Assembly (NCBI GenBank): GCA_021838785.1
Contig: JAKCCV010000002.1
Span: 1 to 64,000 of the forward strand
Length of the DNA stretch: 64,000 nt
DNA from: Acidobacteriota bacterium
GTDB taxonomy: Bacteria; Acidobacteriota; Terriglobia; UBA7540
Direction: 5' to 3'
This document shows, piece by piece, positions 9,012 to 18,043 of the stretch (within the stretch, counting starts at the first letter, position 1; each line of letters begins with the position of its first letter). A program made the position numbers and the translations under genes. The notes under the pieces were generated by a model. That model worked only from the letters and a program-made list of their open reading frames with translations. It was not told the origin of the DNA and searched no databases.

Positions 9012-9163
9012 GCTGTGCCTGCCATCCTTCCCTCGGTTGTTGGGTGCCCATCGAAGCGGAGGAAACTCATCTCTCGGGCTGCCCGCGAGCGACATCCATC
9101 AAGAAAAAAGCTCCGCATCTCCTCTCACCCCGGACGCGGCGGCCGCTACGCATGGTGGAGCAG

Positions 9164-10492
9164 CTAATGAGCCGTGCCCGAAAGTTCCTCGTCCAAGGTG
9201 AGCGAACTCTTGTTCATTTCGCGGAAGAGTTGCCGCACCTGCGCCTTGGCTTCCCGTATTTCATGAAACAGTTTCAGTTCGTGACGCGACTTCTCCGGCA
9301 TATTTAAATCTCGGTACGCCATTCCGAGCTGATAACGTGCTTCCTCGTTGAGAGGCGCCGATTGGACCGCCTCGCGCAGGTGTGGAATCGCCTCTTGTGG
9401 CTTTCCCTCGCTCATCAAGACTTTCCCAAGCCCCAACTGCGCTTGCCCGCTCGCATGGTCCATTGCAGCGGCGCGCTCGAAGTGGACATACGCGCTCTTG
9501 AGGTTGGCCCGTTGCAGAGCAATTTGACCGAGCAGACATTCGATGTCCGGGCTGTCTCCATCCATCTGAATGGCCATTGCAAATTGCTTTTCCGCCGCGA
9601 CTTGCGCAAGAGGGTCCTTGGGGGACGACTCTAGGAGCGCTTCTCCTAGCTCGAAATGAACGCCGGGCAAACGGGGGTCAGCCTGCAGCGCCTTTTTGTA
9701 GTACTTGATAGCGTCCTGGAGATCTCCGTTGTTCACCAAGCGCTCGGCGATCACTTCCTGCATAAGCGCGGAGCGGGGCGCGAGGAGCGCCAGCTTATTG
9801 AGGGTGTCGTCAGCCAAGTCGTAATACACTCGCTGCGCAAGGTACAAGACCTCGATGTTGTCGGGCGCGAGTTCCATCAGCGACTGCATCACCGCGGCCG
9901 CGCGCTCGAGGCTGCCCCGGCGGTAGTAAATCGCCGCCAGTTCAAGACCCACCTGAACTCGCACCGGCTTGTCTTTCACTTTGGGGAAGGCTTTCGCCAG
10001 CAACTCTACTCCCGAGTTTTCTCCCATTCTTGTCTCGCACATCCCCAGTAATGCCTCGGCTTTGGCGAGGGAAGGATTTAAGGACAGAGCTTTGCGCAAG
10101 TAGGTTGAGGCCTGCCGAAAGTTGCCCTGAAAGAACGTAATAATGCCCAAGTCCGTGTAAGCCTCGGTGTTTTGGGGGTCCAGAGCAAGGGCCTTGTGGA
10201 ACTCCTTCGCGGCCGTTACAGGGTCTTTGGCCCTCAATGCCGCCTCGCCGCGCGCAAGATATCTTTGAACGTCGGCCGTGCTTGACGATGAGGATTGAGC
10301 GTTCAAGCTCGTGAGAAACAACGCCATGAGCAAGAGAAGCAGCGTCGTCCGCCCGCAAGCCCTGCCGAAATCGCCGGCCACTTGCCGGGAAGTTTTGCTA
10401 GACCAACCCCTCCATCGGAAAAACTGCCGGACGCCCACGACTTGCGTCACTCCCTGAAATCGTTCCCTGCGGACATTGGCTGAGGCCTCCAT
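9164..10492 (-). CDS. TPR-repeat exported protein
   Basis: After an N-terminal arm and a hydrophobic export signal (TTLLLLLMALFLTSLNAQ) the protein is almost entirely tetratricopeptide repeats. Their typical spacing shows in units such as AKEFHKALALDPQNTEAYTDLG, then a similar unit near YLRKALSLNPSLAKAEALLG, and others to about residue 400. TPR solenoids bind partner proteins; no catalytic domain is present. The signal is unusually far from the ATG at 10492 (GGAG five bases upstream), and a GTG at 10381 would put it near the N-terminus, but that one has no clear ribosome site. TPR proteins often follow Oar-type receptors in Acidobacteria, as here. The role within the galactan locus (for example assembly of the receptor complex) is inferred. 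Confidence 0.82.
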   Translation of the reverse strand: MEASANVRRERFQGVTQVVGVRQFFRWRGWSSKTSRQVAGDFGRACGRTTLLLLLMALFLTSLNAQSSSSSTADVQRYLARGEAALRAKDPVTAAKEFHKALALDPQNTEAYTDLGIITFFQGNFRQASTYLRKALSLNPSLAKAEALLGMCETRMGENSGVELLAKAFPKVKDKPVRVQVGLELAAIYYRRGSLERAAAVMQSLMELAPDNIEVLYLAQRVYYDLADDTLNKLALLAPRSALMQEVIAERLVNNGDLQDAIKYYKKALQADPRLPGVHFELGEALLESSPKDPLAQVAAEKQFAMAIQMDGDSPDIECLLGQIALQRANLKSAYVHFERAAAMDHASGQAQLGLGKVLMSEGKPQEAIPHLREAVQSAPLNEEARYQLGMAYRDLNMPEKSRHELKLFHEIREAKAQVRQLFREMNKSSLTLDEELSGTAH

Positions 10493-10650
10493 ACGAACTC
10501 CGGCTCCCAGGATTGTAGAGGCTTGCCTCATACCAGGCAACACAGCTTGAACCCGAAAGGAGTCCGCACCAGGACGCTTCTGAGTCGCGGCCTGCCCCGG
10601 AGCCGCATGCGCGATCCCGTCACCTTGCGCCTATCCCAGAGAACACGCGG

Positions 10651-13600
10651 CTAAAAGGTGAGGTGAGCGCCGAGTTGTATGATTCGCATGTTGCCGTTGA
10701 AACCTGCCGGGCCGGTAATGGTGCCGGCCGTAGGATCAGCGAAGGCACCGGTCGGGCTCCGCCCCACGTTGGCATCCGGGTTACCGAAGTTGACATGATT
10801 GAGCGCATTGTACATGTCCGCCCGGATTTGTAGCCGGGTCTGCTCAAAGTGAAGCGGAAACGATTTCGCAATGCTGAGATCCATGTCTGCAAATCCAGGT
10901 CCAATGAGGGTATTGCGACCGTTATTGCCAAAGGTCCCGGGCGCCGGGTTGGCATAAGCTGCAGGGTTGAACCATTCACCGTTGGTAGGATGCGCGACTT
11001 TGGGGTTGCCCACCAGCTCTGGATAGAGCGTGCCGCCTCCCTGGAGTCCGGGATCAATGCTACCGGCAACCGAGCCCTGGATAACCGGAGTGAACGGAAC
11101 GCCGCCGTGCCACTGGATAATGCTGGAGACTCGCCAGCCGCCAGCAATCTGATTGGCCACCCCGTGAAGTGGAAACTCGCGCCGCGTGCCGAAGGGCAGG
11201 TCATAAACCACCTCGCCAACCACGGTGTTCGCCGTGATGAAGTCTGACAAGCCGTAATTGGCGGCAGGGTCGTAGGCGTTTTGGTAGATATCAACACCCG
11301 ATCCGTGGCCGTTGCCGGTTCCGGTATCCATCGCCTTCGACCAGGCGTAGTTGACCGTGAACTCCACACCATGCGACATCCTCTTCTGCACGCTGAGTTG
11401 CAGGGCGTTGTAATTGGACCAACCGGTGTAGAGGGCGGCGTTGATGGAATCGAACACGGGGTTCGGGTTCCCGCAATGGTAGCCCGTGCAGCCGAGTTTG
11501 CTTTGGGGAGGTTGGTTGATGTCGGTTTGGAAGTTTAGATTGTTGCCGTGCGTGTAAACGTAACTCGTATCCAGCATGATGCCGCCAACGAACTCGTGCT
11601 CGACACTGAAAAGGAATTGTTGCACGAAGTCCGTTGGCATATTCCGCGGGTAGTATTGCACGGAGCTGAAGTTGGAAATTTCCGGCGTCAGCGTTTGAAG
11701 CGTCGGAAAGACCACCGTGCCTGGAGGCGGTCCCGACGCGAGTTTCCACGGGTAAGTCCCAAAAACATACCCTCCGTTGCCGACGTTGTGAGGATTAAAA
11801 CCCAGGCCCAACGCGCCGTCGGTATAATTTTCGGCATCCCGCGGAGCGTCGAAAATTCCGTAACTCGACCGGATGGACCAGTCTGGGCGGGGCGACCAGG
11901 CAATCCCCACGCGCGGCGCAACTTCCTTATAGTCGCCGTTCTGGATGGTTGACATGTTCTTGACCCCAAATGCCGGGTCGCTCTGTCCGCCGAATAGAAT
12001 CGCGCCGTGGTATTGGCCGCCATCGGCCGAATTCGGCAGGTAGGGATCATAGACGCCAAAGAGATTATTCTTCACGCCCCAGCCGGATTGCAATTGCCAG
12101 CGGAGGCCCAGGTTCAAGGTCACGTGCGGGGTCATGCGGTAGTCGTCGCTGGCGAAAAACGCGGAATTCCACATGTGAGCGCTGGTTTCATCAGATTCGT
12201 AAACGTACCATCCGTAAACATCTCCCGACAAAAAGTCAGCGTAGGGGATTCCGGTCACCCCTCCGTTAAATTCAAAATTGCCGGACGTAATATCGCCCCA
12301 ATTCGTATAGTTCTGATAGTCTCGGTCGTACTCTCCGCCAAGTTTAATAGTGTGCTTTCCACGAATGAGCGTGAGAACATCGGAGTAATTGTAAACTTCT
12401 TCGCCCAGCACCGCGTCAATGTTGCCGTTTTCGCCGCATCCTGCGCCCAAAGCGAAGCAGCCGGCTCCCGCTCCAGAATCAATCGTAACTTTGGGAAACA
12501 CGTTGGCGGGAGCGTTGGTTCCGTAGGTTGGCTCCAGGCCAATCGCGGTTGGGGCGTTCTTGCCGAGGGACCATGGGTGGTAAGCGTCGAGTTCGTGCAT
12601 TCCCCCGAATCGAAATTCGTTCAGCGTCGTCGGGTTAATGGTGTAGATGTCCGAGATCTGGCCGGTCAGATTGTTGTTGTGCCCTGCGTTGATGGCCGAA
12701 GCAAGGTTAGGGTAGAGAGGATCCGCAGGGACGTAAGTCACGAAGTTCGGGTAATAGTTGAAGCTGACCGAGACTCTCTGCTTGGGCGAAAAATCGTAAT
12801 CCACCTTGCCCGTGTACCATGTGGACGTGTTGGGGGCTGTCCCATTGAACACGTAATTGTTAATCCCCGGGCAGGTTTGGGGATTGGAGGCCGAAGGATT
12901 CAATGGGCCCGGGCATCCTTTAATCCATCCCGGAGCGCTTGAACTGGGGAAGTAGCTCTGAAGTTTCAACGCCACCGGATCGTAAGTTCCCAGCAAATGC
13001 CCGGCGGAGTTGAAATAAGTGGGATTTGTCGAACCGGGAACCCCGTAAAAATTCCCGGCTTCCATGGCGGCGGTAGGGTAACTGTAGAGTCCCGCGGTCG
13101 GCGTTGTCGAGGGATTGCGCTGATAGTTGAAGAAGAAAAAAGCTTTGTTTCTCTTGATCGGCCCTCCCAGGCTGGCGCCATAGTCGTTCCAGTGTTCCAC
13201 CGACTTCGGCCCCGCCTGATTGTAGAAGCCCCGGGCGTTGAGCGCTGTATTCTGAATGAATTCATACGCGCTGCCATGCCATTGATTCGTTCCACTCTTG
13301 GTAATCACGTTGATGGACGTGAGACCATTGCCATATTGCGCAGCCGCGTTGCTCGAATTGACGCTGACCTCGGCGATGGAATCAATCGGCAGGATGTTGT
13401 TACTGTTGTTGAAATCCCTCGGGTCAGTAGAAGCGGAGCCGTCCGTCAGAAAATTGATATTGTATCCCTGGGTGCCGTTAATTCCTGATTGCTGGCCGGG
13501 CCCAGCCATGCCTGTCCCTCCGCCCGTGTTGACGCCGGGAATAAGCTGCATCATCTCCGCGCGCCAGTCGGTGCCCACGATCGGCGCAGCGTCAATGGCG

Positions 13601-14031
13601 CGGGTGCTAAGGTTCACCCGCTGCCCGGTGGTTTGGGTCTGGACGAGCGGCGCCGCGGCATTCACCTCGACTTTCTGGGTTGTGGAACCCAGTTGAAGGG
13701 TGGCATTAATTTCCAGAGTCTGGATCTGAAGGACAATGCCTTTGCGCACCAAATCCCGAAAGCCATTTTTCGAGAAGGTAATGGTGTAGTCGCCTGGCGA
13801 TAGAAACGGAACATCGTACAGCCCGGCCCCGTTCGTCTTGGTGGGGGTAATGACACCGGTCTGAACATTCGTAATCTTGACCGTTACGCCGGGCACCACG
13901 GCGCCTGACGGATCACGAACAATCCCCCTAATCTCACCGCTATTGGCATTCTGCGCTGAGAGCCGAACACCCGTCAGCATGATGGCCAACACGGCCAGTG
14001 ACAAACCGTTGATGAATCGTTGGATTTTCAT
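10651..14031 (-). CDS. Oar-type TonB-dependent outer-membrane receptor (galactan locus)
   Basis: An outer-membrane beta-barrel of 1126 residues. A signal peptide (LSLAVLAIMLTGVRLSAQ) leads into a carboxypeptidase-regulatory-like domain (about 28-115: GEIRGIVRDPSGAVVPGV, GLYDVPFLSPGDYTITF). The TonB plug follows (PIVGTDWRAEMMQLIPGV, FLTDGSASTD, INVITKSGTNQWHGSAYEF), then a long barrel ending in IIQLGAHLTF, whose terminal Phe is the outer-membrane insertion signature. AAGGAGG lies seven bases before the ATG at 14031, fixing the start 20 codons inside the longest frame. It is the first gene of a minus-strand run with TPR, GH53 and GH2. In this receptor type the plug opens with TonB energy to import oligosaccharides, here probably galacto-oligosaccharides. 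Confidence 0.93.
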   Translation of the reverse strand: MKIQRFINGLSLAVLAIMLTGVRLSAQNANSGEIRGIVRDPSGAVVPGVTVKITNVQTGVITPTKTNGAGLYDVPFLSPGDYTITFSKNGFRDLVRKGIVLQIQTLEINATLQLGSTTQKVEVNAAAPLVQTQTTGQRVNLSTRAIDAAPIVGTDWRAEMMQLIPGVNTGGGTGMAGPGQQSGINGTQGYNINFLTDGSASTDPRDFNNSNNILPIDSIAEVSVNSSNAAAQYGNGLTSINVITKSGTNQWHGSAYEFIQNTALNARGFYNQAGPKSVEHWNDYGASLGGPIKRNKAFFFFNYQRNPSTTPTAGLYSYPTAAMEAGNFYGVPGSTNPTYFNSAGHLLGTYDPVALKLQSYFPSSSAPGWIKGCPGPLNPSASNPQTCPGINNYVFNGTAPNTSTWYTGKVDYDFSPKQRVSVSFNYYPNFVTYVPADPLYPNLASAINAGHNNNLTGQISDIYTINPTTLNEFRFGGMHELDAYHPWSLGKNAPTAIGLEPTYGTNAPANVFPKVTIDSGAGAGCFALGAGCGENGNIDAVLGEEVYNYSDVLTLIRGKHTIKLGGEYDRDYQNYTNWGDITSGNFEFNGGVTGIPYADFLSGDVYGWYVYESDETSAHMWNSAFFASDDYRMTPHVTLNLGLRWQLQSGWGVKNNLFGVYDPYLPNSADGGQYHGAILFGGQSDPAFGVKNMSTIQNGDYKEVAPRVGIAWSPRPDWSIRSSYGIFDAPRDAENYTDGALGLGFNPHNVGNGGYVFGTYPWKLASGPPPGTVVFPTLQTLTPEISNFSSVQYYPRNMPTDFVQQFLFSVEHEFVGGIMLDTSYVYTHGNNLNFQTDINQPPQSKLGCTGYHCGNPNPVFDSINAALYTGWSNYNALQLSVQKRMSHGVEFTVNYAWSKAMDTGTGNGHGSGVDIYQNAYDPAANYGLSDFITANTVVGEVVYDLPFGTRREFPLHGVANQIAGGWRVSSIIQWHGGVPFTPVIQGSVAGSIDPGLQGGGTLYPELVGNPKVAHPTNGEWFNPAAYANPAPGTFGNNGRNTLIGPGFADMDLSIAKSFPLHFEQTRLQIRADMYNALNHVNFGNPDANVGRSPTGAFADPTAGTITGPAGFNGNMRIIQLGAHLTF

Positions 14032-14047
14032 CGCACTGCCTCCTTCG

Positions 14048-15018
14048 CGGGCACAGGCGGACGCCGCCTCGTCCCACGCTCCCAAGCCCAACTGCTCAAT
14101 GAGTCTTCCCAGTCAATGCTGCTGAACGGACACTCGATGTCCTCATAGTAGCGGCTCGTGATTCGCGCTTCGAGCCGCCGCTTCTCGACAATCCAGGAAA
14201 ATGGCCCGCCACTTGCCCAGCACCGAACAAGAAAGAGATTTGCCAAACGATAGCCCCTCTTCCGAACTCGTGCCGTTCCCGGTTTCTTTGAGCTTGCACC
14301 CCACCCCCACATCGGTCTTCGCAGAGAAGCCATTGCGGAATGCCGCATTCTCTGCGAGACCATCCCGCGATGCATCGTTCGACGGGTATTTTCGCCGCCT
14401 CCGCTCGAACCCCGCGATGCTCAACGACCATAACTACCGGTCTATAGGCTGGAATGCACCTATCCAAAGTTAGGCAGCAAGCCTGCCGAAGCCGCCGAGC
14501 CTTCGCTCTTGGAAGCGCGTGCGCGAACCTGCAATGGTCAGGGCCGCAACGAACGCAGCAAGTTGCGGCTACACCGAGGCCGCATCGTGCTGATCTTGCC
14601 ATAGAGCGCGTCGCAACCATCGTGCTCCTGCATGCCGAGCCGCTTGCGCGCTGGTAAATCGGGGCATATTTTGGTAGGTTGGGAAGCCAAGGGTAGCCGC
14701 GACGGTGCGGCCTCCGTCGCGGGTTTTTAGATAGGGTGGCGGGAGAACCTGCGGCGCACGAAACACGAGCAGCCCGTGGCACACCAACAAGAAGAGCCTT
14801 CAACACGCAAAACAGTGTCTCGGCTACCGGCTGTTATGTCCTCTTCAATTGCCGTTCACCTTGGGAGCGATGAAAGCCCATACGAACATGCCAAGGCATC
14901 CTAAAGGATGGACGGGCCTGAAGGCTGCGGGTTTTCGTATCAATTTCAAAAGCCTCATGAGCGGCGCCCAGAGTTCGTCTATCGCACAATTTTTGACGGA
15001 GTGCGCAGGGTGAGCAGA
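14048..15018. other. About 1 kb without a convincing gene
   Basis: The longest frame (minus strand, 236 codons, 14096-14806) is rich in Arg, Cys and Ser, lacks a ribosome binding site and resembles no family I know, so I do not call it. The left end must hold the promoter of the TonB receptor. No inverted repeats, tRNA or element ends were recognised. It may be a decayed gene. Confidence 0.55.
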
Positions 15019-15035
15019 CTTCGGGCAGCCTGAAG
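15019..15035. promoter_or_regulatory. 17-bp near-palindrome upstream of the glycosylase gene
   Basis: CTTCGGGCAGCCTGAAG is symmetric about 15027 with a single mismatch pair, 46 bases before the ATG of the AlkA-type gene. A one-base centre makes it a poor RNA hairpin but a reasonable operator for a dimeric regulator. No regulator is known. Confidence 0.3.
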
Positions 15036-15080
15036 GCGTTTGGGGCTAGGGGGCTAGCAGTCGTCTGCGACTTCCTCAGA

Positions 15081-16019
15081 ATGAAGACCAGATTTTTGCT
15101 TCGGCCCGTTAGCCCTTTCCGGCTTGACCTGACAGCGTGGGCGCTTCAGCGGCGGCCCGGCAACCTCGTGGACCGTTATGACGGTGGAGTGTACCGCCGG
15201 GTGCTCGCTTTAGAACGCGGGGCGTTTGAAATCGAGGTCCGCGAGGTTGGCAGCACGGGGCAAAGCCTGGAAGTCAGTGTCACCGGCGAGGCCCTCTCGC
15301 AGGAAGAAAAGCGAAAAGTCAAAGCCTTGGTGGAAACCGCGCTCGGTATTCGGACGGACTTGAGTGGTTTTTACCGCCTGGCCGAGAAGGATTCCCGGCT
15401 TGAGATACTCGCGCGCCGCTTTCGGGGCCTGAAACCGCCACGGTTCTACTCAATCTTTGAGGGTCTCATCAACGGCATTGCCTGCCAGCAACTGAGCCTG
15501 TCGCTGGGCATTCAGCTTCTTGGCCGTTTGTCGCGAAGGTTTGGCCCTTCGGTGGACGAAGGCGGTTCGCTACGATATGGTTTCCCGCGCCCGCAGGATC
15601 TGGCCGGTGCCAACCCCGAAGATATCAAGCGGCTCGGATACAGCCTTCAAAAGGCCCGCGCCATAACGGAAATAAGTCGGCTGGTGGTGGAAGGCGGGCT
15701 TGATCTTGACGGGCTGGCTTGCCAAAGCGACGAGGATGCCCGTCGCCGGCTCATGGCGATTCGTGGCGTGGGGTGCTGGACCGCGGAGTACACTTTATTG
15801 CGCGGTATGGGGCGCTGGCACATCTTTCCGGTGGACGATCAGGGCGCGCGCAACGGTCTTGCGCGATGGCTTCATTTGCGGAAGCCACTCGAGGCGACTG
15901 GCGCGGCACGGATCCTCAGACGCTGGCAGCCTTACGGCGGGCTTATCTATTTCCACATGCTGATGAACGGGCTGGACGAAGCGGGATACTTGAAGCGATC
16001 GAGGAGCGAGCCAGCGTGA
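15081..16019 (+). CDS. AlkA-type DNA-3-methyladenine glycosylase (HhH-GPD family)
   Basis: A base-excision repair enzyme that removes alkylated purines, leaving an abasic site. It has 312 residues, close to the family norm. The AlkA-like N-terminal domain (1-110) precedes the helix-hairpin-helix/GPD fold. The hairpin reads LMAIRGVGCWTAEYTLLRGMG and the catalytic aspartate pair is Asp252-Asp253 in IFPVDDQGAR, matching the position of the E. coli catalytic Asp. GLINGIACQQLSLSLG is the conserved helix that lines the base pocket. The four-cysteine cluster of Nth/MutY is absent, as expected for AlkA. The stop codon overlaps the GTG of the next gene, so the methyltransferase is translationally coupled. 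A palindrome lies 46 bases upstream. Confidence 0.9.
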   Translation: MKTRFLLRPVSPFRLDLTAWALQRRPGNLVDRYDGGVYRRVLALERGAFEIEVREVGSTGQSLEVSVTGEALSQEEKRKVKALVETALGIRTDLSGFYRLAEKDSRLEILARRFRGLKPPRFYSIFEGLINGIACQQLSLSLGIQLLGRLSRRFGPSVDEGGSLRYGFPRPQDLAGANPEDIKRLGYSLQKARAITEISRLVVEGGLDLDGLACQSDEDARRRLMAIRGVGCWTAEYTLLRGMGRWHIFPVDDQGARNGLARWLHLRKPLEATGAARILRRWQPYGGLIYFHMLMNGLDEAGYLKRSRSEPA

Positions 16020-16579
16020 ACGGCTTGCACCATTGGCTGTGCCGGTCGAGGCTCTGGCGAAGGACGGTCCAGGCGCACTTCTTGCCCTGGGTCTTCGAGG
16101 ACGTCGAGCCGGGCGACGACCTTTTGGAGCTGGGCCCGGGGCCCGGGGTGACAACGGACTTGCTGCGGGGGAATGTCAAACGTCTGACGGCTGTTGAAAT
16201 TGACCGCCTGGTGGCCCACGATCTTGCCGCCAGGCTGGCGGGCACCAATGTCACGGTCGTCGCGGGCGATGCCGCCCGATTGCCTTTCACCCACGGGTGC
16301 TTTTCGAGCGTCGTCTGTTTTACGATGCTGCATCACGTTTTGTCGAGCGAACTGCAAGACACGCTGTTTCGGGAGGTTCGCCGGGTGCTCAAGCCCGATG
16401 GAATCTTCACCGGCGTGGACATCGGACCCAGTTTCGGGATGTGGTTGGTCCACTGGGGCCAGCCCTTTGTGCCGGTTGCTCCCGCCTCCCTGGCCGTGCG
16501 GCTCCGGGCCGCGGGGTTCAAAGACGTAGCCGTCGAAACAGGCCGTTGGGTCTTTCGGTTTCGTGGCGCTGCGGCGTAG
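16016..16579 (+). CDS. Class I SAM-dependent methyltransferase
   Basis: A 187-residue cytoplasmic Rossmann-fold methyltransferase. Motif I binds SAM as LLELGPGPGVTTD. It is followed by the acidic end of strand 2 (AVEID), motif II-like AGDAARLPF, and VVCFTMLHHVLS plus VRRVLKPDGIF, the pattern of the UbiE/Methyltransf_11 group. An open frame reaches back to 15719 through the glycosylase gene, but the GTG at 16016 overlaps that gene's TGA (GTGA) and has GAGGAG about ten bases before it, so this is taken as the true start. The substrate cannot be told. Coupling with AlkA suggests co-expression but not necessarily a role in repair. Its 3' end is 9 bases from the convergent cytochrome gene. Confidence 0.85.
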   Translation: MNGLHHWLCRSRLWRRTVQAHFLPWVFEDVEPGDDLLELGPGPGVTTDLLRGNVKRLTAVEIDRLVAHDLAARLAGTNVTVVAGDAARLPFTHGCFSSVVCFTMLHHVLSSELQDTLFREVRRVLKPDGIFTGVDIGPSFGMWLVHWGQPFVPVAPASLAVRLRAAGFKDVAVETGRWVFRFRGAAA

Positions 16580-16588
16580 CTTCTTGAT

Positions 16589-18043
16589 TTACTTTGCGGC
16601 GGTGCTCGCCGAGGTTGGCGGCGCGGGCCGGCGGCGCCGCGAGGCCAAAAAGGCCAGCAGGTCGGAAAGCTGCTGTGGGGTAATGTTGCCGTTGTAAGAG
16701 GGCATATTCGTCGCGCCGCTATAGATGCGGGTTTCCATTTGCGCCGGCGTCATTCGGTCGCCGGCATAGGTAAGGTCTGGGCCGCGTATGCCTCCGTAGC
16801 CTGAGATCATGTGGCAGAATTCGCAACCCTTGTCGTGGAAGACCTTCGCTCCCTCCGCGATGGGGCCGCTGGTTGTGCCCACCACGGAGGCGGGTAGCGG
16901 CGGAGCGTTCATGCGGGGCGACCACGGAGCCAGACGCCCCAGCGTCCCAAAGTACGCAATCATCCACACAATGAAAGCCACAATCCCGAATGCCCACTGG
17001 CGCTTGAACGGGCTGCGCTCTCCTTTAGGAGCAACCAGCGGAAGCAGAACGAGCACCACGACCAGCAGTAGCGGACCCAGAATGATGACGTAGGTTTCCG
17101 ACCATCGCGGGATGACGGAAAGCAAGGCGTAATACCAAAGAAAGTACCACTCGGGCCGTGGCGAGGCCTGAATGATGCTGGGATCGGGCGGCCTGCCGAG
17201 CGCCGGCGGCCCGACCGTGATGGCCAGCACGACCATCGTGCCAATCACGAGCAATCCGAACACGGCGTCGCGCCAGGCGGCGTCCGGCCAGAACGGCACG
17301 CCTTCACGATGAAGCAGGTCGGAATACCAGGCACGATAGGTTTGGGGATCCACGGGCCTGCCGACCTGCGGGGGTTCAGAAATGCCGTTTCGGATGACGA
17401 GGTACAAGTGAAAGCCAAGAAAGAAGAAAATCAGCGCCGGGATAAAGAAAACATGAAGAGCAAAGAACCGGCTGAGGGTGGCTCCGCCGACCGTGTCCCC
17501 GGCGAGAATGAAGCGGGCAAGCCAGTGGCCGATGAAGGGTGTGCGGCCAGCCTGCTCCGCGGCGATGACGACCGACCAAACGCCCGTTTGATCCCATCGG
17601 AGAAGCTGGCCTGTAAAGGCCATTCCCAGCACCAAGAAAAGAAGCGCCACGCCGGTCAGCCAACCCATTTGACGCGGATACTTGTAAGAACCCCAGAGGT
17701 AAACGCGAATGGCGTGAAGGCCAATCAAAATAACCATGGCCGAGGCGCCAAAGGCATGGATGCCGCGAACGATGCTGCCGAAGCGCGTGCCACTAATGAA
17801 GGTTAAACTCTGATACGCTTGGCCGGCCGAGGGAACGTAGGCGCTCGCCAGTGCGATCCCCGTCACGATTTGGACGATGAACACAAACAGCGTGGCGCTT
17901 CCCAGAACATAGAACCAGGCCGACTTGCGGGCGTGCGGAACGGGGTGCTTGGCAAGAGGAATGAGCCAGCTTGAAACGCCGGTGACGTCGTCAAACCAAC
18001 GCCAGATGGATTTGAGGAATCGCAAGCTGTTGTTTTCGCTCAA
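16589..18043 (-). CDS. Cytochrome b6/subunit IV/cytochrome c fusion of a quinol-oxidising b/c complex
   Basis: A membrane protein of 484 residues combining three parts. Residues about 1-215 are cytochrome b with two His pairs: 13 residues apart in IHAFGASAMVILIGLHA and 14 apart in ALHVFFIPALIFFFLGFH. The 14-residue gap is the b6f-type spacing. Residues about 255-385 are the subunit IV-like helices with the quinol-site motif PEWY (RPEWYFLWYYALL). The C-terminus (about 400-475) is a cytochrome c domain with CEFCH and a Met ligand in TNMPSYNG. With the Rieske protein just upstream (4-base overlap) it should form a b/c complex in the membrane, oxidising quinol and passing electrons to a c-type heme. 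It closes the nar operon, an uncommon position; haloarchaeal nar operons also carry Rieske and cytochrome b genes. Confidence 0.92.
   Translation of the reverse strand: MSENNSLRFLKSIWRWFDDVTGVSSWLIPLAKHPVPHARKSAWFYVLGSATLFVFIVQIVTGIALASAYVPSAGQAYQSLTFISGTRFGSIVRGIHAFGASAMVILIGLHAIRVYLWGSYKYPRQMGWLTGVALLFLVLGMAFTGQLLRWDQTGVWSVVIAAEQAGRTPFIGHWLARFILAGDTVGGATLSRFFALHVFFIPALIFFFLGFHLYLVIRNGISEPPQVGRPVDPQTYRAWYSDLLHREGVPFWPDAAWRDAVFGLLVIGTMVVLAITVGPPALGRPPDPSIIQASPRPEWYFLWYYALLSVIPRWSETYVIILGPLLLVVVLVLLPLVAPKGERSPFKRQWAFGIVAFIVWMIAYFGTLGRLAPWSPRMNAPPLPASVVGTTSGPIAEGAKVFHDKGCEFCHMISGYGGIRGPDLTYAGDRMTPAQMETRIYSGATNMPSYNGNITPQQLSDLLAFLASRRRRPAPPTSASTAAK

Noticed and set aside
14096-14806. 236-codon minus-strand frame in the empty 1-kb stretch
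   Set aside because: No ribosome site, unnatural Arg/Ser/Cys composition and no recognised motif, so not called as a gene.
15719-16015. Upstream extension of the methyltransferase frame
   Set aside because: Runs inside the glycosylase gene; the GTG at 16016 with its stop-start overlap and ribosome site explains translation.
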